From Amycolatopsis solani (lineage in GTDB: Bacteria > Actinomycetota > Actinomycetes > Mycobacteriales > Pseudonocardiaceae): a stretch of 64,000 nt of DNA. The notes under the pieces were generated by a model. The model was not told where the DNA came from, did no database searches, and saw nothing but the letters and a program-made list of their open reading frames with translations. Position numbers and translations under genes: made by a program. Below, piece by piece: positions 1-7,759 of this stretch. The DNA is taken from positions 930,001-994,000 of the forward strand of contig NZ_JAWQJT010000002.1 of NCBI RefSeq assembly GCF_033441515.1, in the 5' to 3' direction. Numbering within the stretch: the first letter of the stretch is position 1; each line of letters begins with the position of its first letter.

Positions 1-300
1 ACGGTGGATCCGGGGATCGGCCCGCTCGGCTTCGTGGCGCGGGTGACCGGCACGGATTTCCCGCCGGGCGCGGCGGTCCGGCTGGCGTGGTCGGCCGGCA
101 TCTCGCCGGACCAGGGCCCGGTCACCGTGGGCGCGGACGGGAAGTTCCAGACGCAGTTCCTGATCTTCCACCACGACCTGATCGGACCGCGCACGGTGTC
201 GGCGGCTTCGGTGATCGGGCCGAAGTTCCAAGCGGTGCAGTCGAATCCGATCGTGGTCGTGCTCCGCACGGAGCAACCGCCGTTCATCACCCGGGGCTGA
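1..300 (+). CDS. C-terminal part of an Ig-like domain protein (5' end outside window)
   Basis: The frame is open from the first base and ends at a TGA at 298-300, so the gene begins upstream of the window. The visible 99 residues look like one all-beta, Ig-like domain: alternating hydrophobic strands, a GTDFPPG turn near the start and a strand ending in IVVVL. There is no membrane segment or catalytic motif. A strong hairpin follows at once, so this is probably the last gene of an operon. The next gene also carries Ig-like domains, which suggests the two work together at the cell surface or in a contractile injection system locus; that is inference. Family not recognised with certainty. Confidence 0.6.
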   Translation, partial: TVDPGIGPLGFVARVTGTDFPPGAAVRLAWSAGISPDQGPVTVGADGKFQTQFLIFHHDLIGPRTVSAASVIGPKFQAVQSNPIVVVLRTEQPPFITRG

Positions 301-326
301 CCTCCGCCGCTGCCCGTACGGGCAAC

Positions 327-360
327 CACCGGCGCACGGGTGCACACCCGTCCGCCGGTG
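327..360. terminator. Hairpin terminator after the Ig-like gene
   Basis: A 16-bp stem (327-342 with 345-360) has a single C-C mismatch in the middle (335/352) and a 2-nt loop. It sits 27 nt after the stop at 300 and 35 nt before the next start, so it probably ends the upstream transcript. There is no T-run, as is usual in high-GC actinobacteria. Confidence 0.6.
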
Positions 361-394
361 CCGCCGCGGGTGGCGGGCGCGGAGACTTCCCTGC

Positions 395-1711
395 ATGGGA
401 GCAACGGCGACGCTGTCGGAAGCCGGCCTGGTCGCGGAACCGGGCCAGGAGACGACGTGCTCGGTGAGCATCCGCAACGCCGGGCAGGTCGTCGACCGGT
501 TCGCGGTCGACGTCGTGGGTGACGCGAGTGGCTGGGCCACCGCGGAACCGGCGACGGTCAACCTGCTGCCGGGGGAGACGGGCACCGTCACCGTGCGCTT
601 CACCCCACCCCGGTCCTCCGACGTCCCCGCCGGCACGATCCCGTTCGGGGTCCGGGTGTTCTCGAGCGAAGACCCCGCGGGGTCGGTGGTGGAGGAGGGC
701 ACCGTCCAGCTCGGCGCCTTCACCGAGGTGACCGCCGAGATCGTGCCGGCGAAGGTGGAGGGCGGGTCCAAGGCGGACTTCGAGGTCGCCGTCGACAACC
801 GGGGCAACCGGCCGGTGGCGGTGGAGCTGAGCCCGCTCGACCCCGAGGACGAGCTGGAGTTCCGGCTCGAACGCGAGCGGGCCGATCTGGCGCCGGGCAC
901 GGCCGCGTTCGTCCGGATGCGGGCGAAGCCGCGGAAACGGTTCCTGCGCGGGCAACCCGTCCGGCACCGCTTCCACGTGTTCGTCACCGCCGACGGCGGC
1001 GAGCCGCTCAAGACCGAAGGCACCATGGTGCAGCGGCAGCTGCTGCCCAAGTGGCTGCTGCCCGCGCTCGCCGCGCTGCTGGTGCTCCTGCTCGCACTGG
1101 TGACGCTGTGGTTCACCGTCCTGCGGCCCGCGGTGAAGTCCGCCGCCCGGGAGGCCGCGCAGGAGCAGAACCAGGAGATCGTGAAAGCCGCGCAGGACGC
1201 CGGCGCCGGCGCCGACCAGGCCAAAAAGGACGCCGGGCAGGCCAAGCAGAACTCCGAGGACGCGATGAAGGCCGTCGGCCTGACCCCGCCGGGCGGGAAC
1301 ACCGGTGGTGTCTCGAACGGCACCGTTCCGAGCCGTCCGAACGACGGCACCGCGGGGACCCCGACCGACTTCCGGGTGGCCGCGGACGCGAACATCGACT
1401 CGAACGTCAACCGGTTCGCCGAATTCCCCTACACGATGCCCGATCCGGGCAAGACGCTGGTGATCACCGACCTGATCCTGCAGAACCCGCGCGGGGACAC
1501 CGGAACCCTGCGGCTGCTGCGGGATTCCGGTGGCACCAAGAGCGTCCTGCTGGAAGTCGGCCTCTCCAACTTCCGCGACCTCGACCACCACTGGCTGCAG
1601 GCGTGGCGGTTCCAGCCGGGGGAGAAGATCGTCCTCGCGGTCAGCTGCCAGAACCCGGGCGACCGCGGCCGCTGCACGCCGTCGGTCTCCTTCTCCGGCC
1701 GGATCGAGTAG
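395..1711 (+). CDS. Membrane-anchored Ig-like (COG1470-type) 'hydrolytic' protein
   Basis: A 438-residue protein with two Ig/NEW3-like beta domains before the membrane (about residues 1-100 and 105-210), one strong transmembrane helix (about 218-242, LLPALAALLVLLLALV), then an Ala/Gln/Lys-rich helical linker, a Gly/Thr/Pro-rich stretch and a C-terminal beta domain. The order suggests an N-in or N-out single-pass anchor with soluble domains on both sides. I recall proteins of this architecture, often annotated as 'hydrolytic protein', in Streptomyces contractile-injection-system loci; the link here is inference because the upstream genes are outside the window. No catalytic motif is visible. 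Confidence 0.7.
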   Translation: MGATATLSEAGLVAEPGQETTCSVSIRNAGQVVDRFAVDVVGDASGWATAEPATVNLLPGETGTVTVRFTPPRSSDVPAGTIPFGVRVFSSEDPAGSVVEEGTVQLGAFTEVTAEIVPAKVEGGSKADFEVAVDNRGNRPVAVELSPLDPEDELEFRLERERADLAPGTAAFVRMRAKPRKRFLRGQPVRHRFHVFVTADGGEPLKTEGTMVQRQLLPKWLLPALAALLVLLLALVTLWFTVLRPAVKSAAREAAQEQNQEIVKAAQDAGAGADQAKKDAGQAKQNSEDAMKAVGLTPPGGNTGGVSNGTVPSRPNDGTAGTPTDFRVAADANIDSNVNRFAEFPYTMPDPGKTLVITDLILQNPRGDTGTLRLLRDSGGTKSVLLEVGLSNFRDLDHHWLQAWRFQPGEKIVLAVSCQNPGDRGRCTPSVSFSGRIE

Positions 1712-1720
1712 AAAACCGTG

Positions 1721-2347
1721 TCAGATCAGCCCTTCGCGCATGGCGAACGCGACGGCGTGGGCGCGGTTGCGGAGCTGGAAGCGGTTGGTGATGTCGTGCA
1801 GGATCGACTTCACCGTCCGCTCGGAGTAGCTCAGCTGGTCGGCGATCTCCTTGGTCTCGAAGCCCTCGGCGATCAGCCGCAGCACGCGGGTCTCCCGCTG
1901 GGACATCCCGGCGAGGTCCCACCCGTTCGGGCGCAGCACGTCGCGTTGCAGCCGGGACACCCGGGACAGCAGGCGCCCGAGCAGGTCCGGCGGCAGCGCG
2001 CCTTCGCCGACGGCCGCGGTCTTGACGAGCCGCACGAGCGTGTCGGGGGTGGCGTCGGCCCGGCGGATGATCGCCGAGACGCCGTTGCCCACGACGTCGA
2101 GCAGCTCCGAGTCCTCGACCTCCCCGGCGACCAGGACGATGCCGGCGTGGTTGGCGCGCTGGAGGCTGCGCAGCAGCTGCCGGGAGTCCTCGTTCAGCCG
2201 TTCGACGATGACCAGCACCACGGCCTGTTCACCGCAGTCTTCGTCGGCGAAGCGGATCTCGGGGCGTGAGCGCAGCGCGGCGGTGACGCCCGCGTGGGTG
2301 ATGGTGTCGGTGGCGTGCAGCAGCACCGGAACCTGGTCGGTGAACAT
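1721..2347 (-). CDS. LuxR/NarL-type regulator lacking a clear phospho-acceptor
   Basis: A 208-residue protein with a C-terminal LuxR helix-turn-helix (MSQRETRVLRLIAEGF then TKEIADQLSYSERTVKSIL), preceded by a receiver-like region of about 120 residues. That region lacks the usual acidic DD pair and the LMDLxMP aspartate motif, so it is probably a degenerate receiver that does not take phosphate. The start at 2347 is preferred over an upstream ATG at 2386 because a GAGGGAGGG ribosome site precedes it. It lies 102 nt downstream of a canonical response regulator on the same strand and probably responds to the same signal system. Its 3' end is 9 nt from the convergent Ig-like gene. Confidence 0.85.
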   Translation of the reverse strand: MFTDQVPVLLHATDTITHAGVTAALRSRPEIRFADEDCGEQAVVLVIVERLNEDSRQLLRSLQRANHAGIVLVAGEVEDSELLDVVGNGVSAIIRRADATPDTLVRLVKTAAVGEGALPPDLLGRLLSRVSRLQRDVLRPNGWDLAGMSQRETRVLRLIAEGFETKEIADQLSYSERTVKSILHDITNRFQLRNRAHAVAFAMREGLI

Positions 2348-2449
2348 CGGTGTGGCCCTCCCTCGAACGACGTCGGTTCCCTGCACCCAGGATCGGGGTG
2401 CGAGGGCTCGCCGAACAGGGATCAGGTGTCCCGATATGTCCCGCTTTCC

Positions 2450-3100
2450 TTACTCCGATCGGGCAATGCCGGTCTCTTTGGCCTTGGCGATGGCCTGGGC
2501 GCGGTCGGTGACCCGGAGCTTGCGGAAGATGTGGGAGACGTGGTTGCGCACGGTCTTCTGGCTCAGCACCAGCAGGTCGGCGATGGAGGCGTTGCCCATG
2601 CCGCGTGCGATGAGCTGCATGATCTCCTTCTCGCGGGCGGTGAGCCGCGGGAAGGACTCGTCGCGCGGGACCGCGGTGCCCAGCAGCGACAGCACCCGGG
2701 TGGCGATCGCCGGGCTGAAGATGGCCTCGCCGTCGCCGATCACCCGGACGGCGCGGATGATCTGCTCGTTGCGCGCGCCTTTGAGCAGGTAGCCGCGGGC
2801 GCCCGCGCGCATCGCGGCGAACACCGCGGCCTCGTTCTCGAACATCGTGAGCATCAGGACGCCGGTGTGCGGGCCGGCGGCCACGATCCGCCGCGTCGCC
2901 TCGACGCCGTCGAGGTCCGGGAGGTTGAGGTCCATGAGGACGACGTCGGGTTCCAGCTGCCGCGCGAGGGCGACGGCGGTGTGGCCGTCGGCCGCTTTCC
3001 CGGCGACCGCCATGCCGTCGGTCCCGTCGAGCAGCGCGCACAACGCTTCGCGGAAGACGGGGTGGTCGTCGACGACGAGGACGCGCACGGTGCCGAACAT
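2450..3100 (-). CDS. NarL-family response regulator
   Basis: A 216-residue, full-length response regulator. The receiver domain starts with VRVLVVDDHP, the phospho-acceptor is Asp57 in VVLMDLNLPD, and the switch residues follow in LMLTMF and GYLLKGA. The C-terminal LuxR helix-turn-helix begins at LTAREKEIMQLIARG. The start lies 4 nt after the stop of the histidine kinase at 3105-3782, so the pair is an operon and very likely a cognate two-component system. The output is DNA binding as a dimer; target genes are not evident, although the adjacent regulator at 1721-2347 and the Ig-like gene are candidates. Confidence 0.93.
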   Translation of the reverse strand: MFGTVRVLVVDDHPVFREALCALLDGTDGMAVAGKAADGHTAVALARQLEPDVVLMDLNLPDLDGVEATRRIVAAGPHTGVLMLTMFENEAAVFAAMRAGARGYLLKGARNEQIIRAVRVIGDGEAIFSPAIATRVLSLLGTAVPRDESFPRLTAREKEIMQLIARGMGNASIADLLVLSQKTVRNHVSHIFRKLRVTDRAQAIAKAKETGIARSE

Positions 3101-3104
3101 CGCC

Positions 3105-3782
3105 TCACGTCCTGGTGGCGAGCGGGAGCCGGGCGGCGATCCGCGTGCCGCCCGAAGGAACCGGCTCGATCCGGCAGCCGCCGCCGAGGTCGCCGGCGCG
3201 TTCCCGCATCGACCGCAGCCCGGTCCCGCCGACCGCGGGCAGCGCTTCGCCGTCGGTGCCCACCCCGTCGTCGACGATCTCCACGTGCAGGTCGCCGTCC
3301 TGCGGCCAGAGGGTCACGGTGCACTGACGGGCACCGGAATGGCGGGCGACGTTCACGAGCGCTTCGCGGATGATCCGGTACGCGGTGACCTCGACCTCCG
3401 CCGGCAGCGCCGGCAGCTCGCCACGCACCTCGACGTCGACCCGCAGCGGCCCGTGTTCGGCGGGCACCCGGTCACTGAGCACGCCGGCGTACCGCCGCAC
3501 GGCCTGGACGAGCCCGTCATCGTCGAGCGCGGGCGGCCGCGCATCGGCCACGATCCGGCGCAGATCGGTGATCGCCCGGAAGAGCTCGTCTTCGAGCCGC
3601 CCCAGCAGCTCCCCGGCGGCCACGCGGTCGCGGGCGATCAGATCGCGGGCGGCGCGCAGCCCGAGCACGGCGACGGCGAGCGTCGGTCCGAGGCCGTCAT
3701 GCAGGTCGGTGAGCACCCGTTTGAGCCGGTCTTCGTACCCGGCAGGAGGAACGAAATCGGGGACGACGAACGTCCGGCGCAT
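3105..3782 (-). CDS. Soluble NarL-type sensor histidine kinase
   Basis: About 225 residues. The dimerisation/phospho-acceptor helix contains LTDLHDGLGPTLA (His in HDGLGP), and the HATPase domain has the N-box REALVNVARHSGA, DDGVGTDG and GGTGLRSMRERA. These are the marks of the HisKA_3/NarX class. No transmembrane or sensor domain is present, so it is a short cytoplasmic kinase that may sense through a partner. The frame stays open upstream to 4043, but the upstream part is low-complexity and runs over the 5' region; the ATG at 3782 is preceded by a GGGGGTG site. It pairs with the regulator 4 nt downstream. Confidence 0.85.
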   Translation of the reverse strand: MRRTFVVPDFVPPAGYEDRLKRVLTDLHDGLGPTLAVAVLGLRAARDLIARDRVAAGELLGRLEDELFRAITDLRRIVADARPPALDDDGLVQAVRRYAGVLSDRVPAEHGPLRVDVEVRGELPALPAEVEVTAYRIIREALVNVARHSGARQCTVTLWPQDGDLHVEIVDDGVGTDGEALPAVGGTGLRSMRERAGDLGGGCRIEPVPSGGTRIAARLPLATRT

Positions 3783-4039
3783 CTTCACCCCCGTCCGGCG
3801 GACTCGTGCGGGTGGTCGAACCGGCTGCGCTGTTTCGCGTAGCAGGATGATTACCCGTTGTACTAGTCGCCGCATCCGGTTCCGGCGTTTCACCCCGAAC
3901 CCCTGATCAAGGTCACGGAATGGTTCCGATGTAGGGGTGTGAGTAACGGAAGCGGCCGAGTGGCCCAGAAAACGGGGCGGGGAGGAAATCGATTCATGAA
4001 GTGCGCCGCGAACCGGTCGGATTCCGACGAGATCCGCGA
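3783..4039. promoter_or_regulatory. Upstream region of the kinase operon with a CGGAA-TGG-TTCCG repeat
   Basis: This 257-nt gap holds no convincing gene. An inverted repeat CGGAA-N3-TTCCG lies at 3916-3928 and could be a regulator site. I could not pick a confident -35/-10 pair. Confidence 0.3.
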
Positions 4040-4450
4040 TCACGTCGTCTTCGGGAACGAGTGCCTAAGGCCGGCCTCTTCGGCGAAGGTGAGCTGTGGT
4101 GCCGCCTTCGAGTGGATCCGGACGTGCCCCCAGTCGCCGGCGAGCTCGTAGTGACCGTCGTGACGACGGAGGCTGTCGATGTTGCCGAAGTCTTCTTCGC
4201 CAGTGGCGTCGCGGTAGCTCTGGGATGACCGTGTGACCCACTCGATCTTCGTCGCCTCGGCGATGGTCAGCACGGCGTCGGCGCAGCAGTGCGCTTCACC
4301 CGGTCGAGGGTCGTGGTAGCGCGGGTGCGAGGGGGTCAGCACGGCTTCCAGCCGGAAGGACAGCGAGGTGGGGGTCACGTCGATGGCGAGGACAAAGCTG
4401 TCTTCGAGGTAGACGTTGGCGAGGCCGGGAAAGTCGGTGTAATTCGTCAT
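4040..4450 (-). CDS. Conserved hypothetical protein, 136 aa
   Basis: A 136-residue soluble protein that starts MTNYTDFPGLANVYLEDSFV and contains a proline-rich HPRYHDPRPGEAHCC segment in the middle. I recall similar short proteins of unknown function in Streptomyces and relatives, but cannot name a family. There is no signal peptide or membrane helix. It stands alone: a strong hairpin separates it from kamA upstream, and 257 nt separate it from the kinase operon downstream. Immunity proteins can look like this (small, acidic, beta-rich), but nothing nearby supports that role. Confidence 0.7.
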   Translation of the reverse strand: MTNYTDFPGLANVYLEDSFVLAIDVTPTSLSFRLEAVLTPSHPRYHDPRPGEAHCCADAVLTIAEATKIEWVTRSSQSYRDATGEEDFGNIDSLRRHDGHYELAGDWGHVRIHSKAAPQLTFAEEAGLRHSFPKTT

Positions 4451-4568
4451 CGGTTACGGGCCGTCGTTTGTCCACAGTAGAGTGGGAACGTTCACTGGGC
4501 TAATTGGTCCACCGGCAGATCCCCGCTTTCGGCCGACACCAATGCCGGGTCGCAGAAACCTGTGCGGC

Positions 4569-4611
4569 GGGTGCGCCGGCTCGCGGAGAACAACAGCGAG
4601 CCGGCGCACCC
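4569..4611. terminator. Long perfect hairpin downstream of kamA
   Basis: A perfect 16-bp stem (4569-4584 with 4596-4611) closes an 11-nt loop. It begins 19 nt past the kamA stop, so it is the probable kamA terminator. It also insulates the promoter of the 136-residue gene. Confidence 0.8.
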
Positions 4612-4629
4612 ATAGTCGTAGCTACCTGG

Positions 4630-6021
4630 TCAAGGCCGGGGCTGGTTCGCCCACCAGGCCCGCCCGGCCTCCGGCAGCGTCGAGATCGGGTCGTAGTACG
4701 GGTACCGCCGCTGCAACGCTTCCGGGTCGTCCAGCTCGATACCCGTCCGGTAGTTCTTCGTCCAGTACGAAATCCCCAGCTCCCGGTCGTACTCCGCCAG
4801 CTGGTGCACCCACCGCTTCCCCACGTAAGGCACGTCGCACACGATCCGCGGCGTCGCGTACCCCGGCAGGTACCCCATGATCGAGTGCTGCAGCTCCTGC
4901 GCCTCCCACACGGCCACCCGCCAGTGCTCCGCGTTCGGGATCATGTCGCACATGTAGAAGTAGTACGGCAGGATGTTCGCCTCGCCCTGCAACGCGAAGC
5001 ACAGGTCCAGCAGCTGCGCCGGGGTCGCGTTGACGCCGCGCATCAGCACGCCCTGGTTGCGCACGTCCCGCACACCGACGTTCAACGCCGTCTGGGCCGC
5101 CTCCGCCACCAAGGGCGTCACCGACTGGGCGTGGTTGACGTGGGTGTGGATCGCCAGGTTGACGCCGCGGCGCTGGGCGGTCACGGCGACGCGCTCGAGG
5201 CCTTCGACGACCTTCGGCTGGAGCCAGTGCTGCGGCAGCGCGGCCAGTGCCTTGGTCGCCAGGCGGATGTCGCGGACGGTGTCGATGTCCATCAGCCGCA
5301 TGAGGAACGACTCCAGCTGCGGCCACGGGACGTTGGCCACGTCGCCGCCCGACACCACGACGTCGCGGACGCCCGGGGTCTTCTTCAGGTACGCGATCAT
5401 CGCGTCCTGGCGGTCGACCGGCTTGAGGGTCAGCTTGTGCTTCTCGACCGTCTCCGTCGAGTTGCCGACCAGGTCCATCCGAGTGCAGTGGCCGCAGTAC
5501 TGGGGACAGGTCGAGATCATCTCGGCCAGCACCTTGGTCGGGTAGCGGTGGGTCAGGCCCTCGACGACCCACATCTCGGCCTCGTGGAGCGAGTCGCGTT
5601 CCGAGTGCGGGTGGCTCGCCCACACCTGGTCACGGTCGCTGCGAACCGGGAGCATGTAGCGGCGGATCGGGTCGGCGTAGAACGCCTCGGTGACCTTCGC
5701 CGGGTCGGTGCCCGCCGTGGGCGCCATCGTGTTGAGCATCTGCGGCGGCAGCAGCATCGACATGGTCGCCATCTCGCGCTGGTCGGCGAGCAGGTCGTCG
5801 TAGAAGCGCTCCTCGAGCAGGTCGCCCATCAGGGCGCGCAGCTGCTTGGCGTTGCGGACGCAGTGCACCCGCTGCCACTGCGCGTCACGCCACTCGGCCT
5901 CGGTCACGTCGTGCCAGCCGGGGAAGCGGCGCCAGTCGGGTTCCACCAGCTCGGCGCGGGCGTACTCGTAGGGCTGGTCGAAGGCGGCGGCAGGCGTCAC
6001 AGGTTCCTGGATCGCAGTCAC
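4630..6021 (-). CDS. kamA: KamA-family radical SAM aminomutase (lysine 2,3-aminomutase-like)
   Basis: A 463-residue radical SAM enzyme. The iron-sulfur cluster motif CX3CX2C is CPQYCGHC at residues 172-179. The family's glycine-rich and C-terminal PLP region is present, with a likely PLP lysine at Lys402 in VPYVGKRW, and the acidic CDM motif near 358 aligns with the lysine-binding aspartate of clostridial enzymes. The expected reaction is lysine to beta-lysine using SAM and PLP, but the PLP loop differs from the usual GGGGK form, so the substrate could be another amino acid. The start is a GTG with AGGAG 5-6 nt ahead. It is monocistronic, divergent from the amidohydrolase gene, and has no antibiotic genes beside it. 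Confidence 0.85.
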   Translation of the reverse strand: MTAIQEPVTPAAAFDQPYEYARAELVEPDWRRFPGWHDVTEAEWRDAQWQRVHCVRNAKQLRALMGDLLEERFYDDLLADQREMATMSMLLPPQMLNTMAPTAGTDPAKVTEAFYADPIRRYMLPVRSDRDQVWASHPHSERDSLHEAEMWVVEGLTHRYPTKVLAEMISTCPQYCGHCTRMDLVGNSTETVEKHKLTLKPVDRQDAMIAYLKKTPGVRDVVVSGGDVANVPWPQLESFLMRLMDIDTVRDIRLATKALAALPQHWLQPKVVEGLERVAVTAQRRGVNLAIHTHVNHAQSVTPLVAEAAQTALNVGVRDVRNQGVLMRGVNATPAQLLDLCFALQGEANILPYYFYMCDMIPNAEHWRVAVWEAQELQHSIMGYLPGYATPRIVCDVPYVGKRWVHQLAEYDRELGISYWTKNYRTGIELDDPEALQRRYPYYDPISTLPEAGRAWWANQPRP

Positions 6022-6152
6022 TTGTACTCCTAGTCGTCGGGAACGCGTTAAAATATCCTGTCATAACGTTCTCACGGAGTAAATCTTCCTGCGCGCTGAC
6101 CTGTCTTCCCCCAGGTGCAGTAGGCCTGTCCACCAGGGGCAGACTCAGGGGC

Positions 6153-7748
6153 GTGACGGACGAACACACGACGCTCCTGCTCGGCGGGCGCATCTACACC
6201 CCCGCCGGCCCGGACGCCACGGCCATGGCGGTCACCGGCGGCACCGTGGTCTGGGCCGGCCAGGACGCCCCGGCCCGCGCCCTGCACCCGAACGCCGAGA
6301 TCGTCGACCTCCAAGGCGCCTTCGTCGCCCCCGCCTTCGTCGACGCGCACGTCCACGCCACCGCCACCGGCCTGCACCTGACCGGGCTCGACCTCACCGG
6401 CGTCCGCGACCGCGCCGACCTGCTCGGCCGGGTCCGCGCCGCCGTCACGCCGGGCCAGGTCCTGCTCGCCCACGGCTGGGACGAGTCCGGCTGGACCGAC
6501 CCGCGCCTGCCCAGCCGCGCCGAACTCGACGACGCCGCCGCCGGCACGCCCGTCTACCTCAGCCGCGTCGACGTCCACTCCGCGCTGGTCTCCACCGCCC
6601 TCGTCGACCTCGCCCCGGCCGCACGCGCCGCCGACGGCTGGTCGCCCGACGGCCCGCTGACCCGCGACGCCCACCACGCCGTCCGCGCGGCCGTGCGCGC
6701 CGCCGTCACGCCCGAGCAGCGCGACCGCGCCCAGCGGGCCTTCCTCGCCGAAGCCGCGAAGCAGGGCATCGTGAGCGTCCACGAGTGCGCCGGCCCCGAC
6801 ATCTCCGGCCACGACGACCTCGCCGCCCTCCTCGCCCTCGCCGGCCCGGGCACCCCCGAGGTCGTCGGCTACTGGGGTGAGCTCGGCGCCGTCGGCACCG
6901 CCAGGACGCTGGGCGCGCGCGGCCTCGCCGGCGACCTGTTCGTCGACGGCTCCCTCGGCTCCCACACCGCCGCGCTGAGCGCCCCCTACGCCGACCACCC
7001 CGGCACCGGCACGCGCTACCTCGACGCGCACCGCATCGGCGAGCACCTGGCCGCCTGCACCGAAGCCGGGCTGCAGGCCGGCTTCCACGTCATCGGCGAC
7101 GCCGCCGTGGCCGAAGTCGTCGAAGGCTTCCGGCTCGCCGAAAAGGAAGTCGGCCAGCGCGCGCTCGCCGCCGCCCACCACCGCCTCGAGCACGTCGAGA
7201 TGGTCACCGCCGAGCAGGCGAAGCTGCTGGCCGGCTGGGGCGCCGTCGCCTCCGTGCAGCCGCTGTTCGACGCGCTCTGGGGCGGCCCGGCCGGCATGTA
7301 CGCCGACCGCCTCGGCGCCGACCGCGCCGCCGGGCTCAACCCCTTCGCCACCCTCGCCGCCGAAGGCGTCCTGCTGGCCTTCGGCTCCGACGCGCCGGTG
7401 ACCCCGCTCGACCCGTGGGCCGGCGTCCGCGCGGGCGCCTACCACCGGACGCCGGGGGCCGGGCTGTCGCCGCGGGCGGCGTTCACCGCCCACACCCGCG
7501 CCGGGCACCGCGCGGCCGGCGTCAACGACGGTGTCACCGGCAGCCTCGTGCCGGGCGCGCCCGCGCACTACGCGATCTGGGACGCCACCGACCTCGTCGT
7601 GGCCACCCCGGACAGCCGCGTGCAGCGCTGGTCCACCGACCCGCGCGCCGGGGTGCCGCCGCTGCCGAGGCTCGAACCGGACGCCGCCCTCCCGGCCTGC
7701 CTGCGGACCGTCCGCGCGGGTGAAGTCCTCCACGACGCCATCACCTAG
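6153..7748 (+). CDS. Amidohydrolase, YtcJ-like (amidohydrolase_3)
   Basis: A 531-residue metal-dependent hydrolase. The beta-sandwich start (LLLGGRIYTP) leads to the HxH metal motif in FVDAHVHA (about residues 65-70); later come HVIGDAA, HHRLEHVEM and the catalytic aspartate in FGSDAPVTPLDPW. This order is that of YtcJ-type exoenzyme-like amidohydrolases, whose substrates are mostly unknown amides. There is no signal peptide. The GTG start is 131 nt from the divergent kamA start. It ends 11 nt before lnt and may be cotranscribed with lnt-ppm1. Confidence 0.88.
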   Translation: MTDEHTTLLLGGRIYTPAGPDATAMAVTGGTVVWAGQDAPARALHPNAEIVDLQGAFVAPAFVDAHVHATATGLHLTGLDLTGVRDRADLLGRVRAAVTPGQVLLAHGWDESGWTDPRLPSRAELDDAAAGTPVYLSRVDVHSALVSTALVDLAPAARAADGWSPDGPLTRDAHHAVRAAVRAAVTPEQRDRAQRAFLAEAAKQGIVSVHECAGPDISGHDDLAALLALAGPGTPEVVGYWGELGAVGTARTLGARGLAGDLFVDGSLGSHTAALSAPYADHPGTGTRYLDAHRIGEHLAACTEAGLQAGFHVIGDAAVAEVVEGFRLAEKEVGQRALAAAHHRLEHVEMVTAEQAKLLAGWGAVASVQPLFDALWGGPAGMYADRLGADRAAGLNPFATLAAEGVLLAFGSDAPVTPLDPWAGVRAGAYHRTPGAGLSPRAAFTAHTRAGHRAAGVNDGVTGSLVPGAPAHYAIWDATDLVVATPDSRVQRWSTDPRAGVPPLPRLEPDAALPACLRTVRAGEVLHDAIT

Positions 7749-7759
7749 AGTCGTCAGGC

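Noticed and set aside
287..1591. Long open frame on the minus strand opposite the Ig-like membrane protein
   Set aside because: It mirrors the coding gene in high-GC DNA, has Arg/Gly/Val-rich low-complexity translation and no ribosome site.
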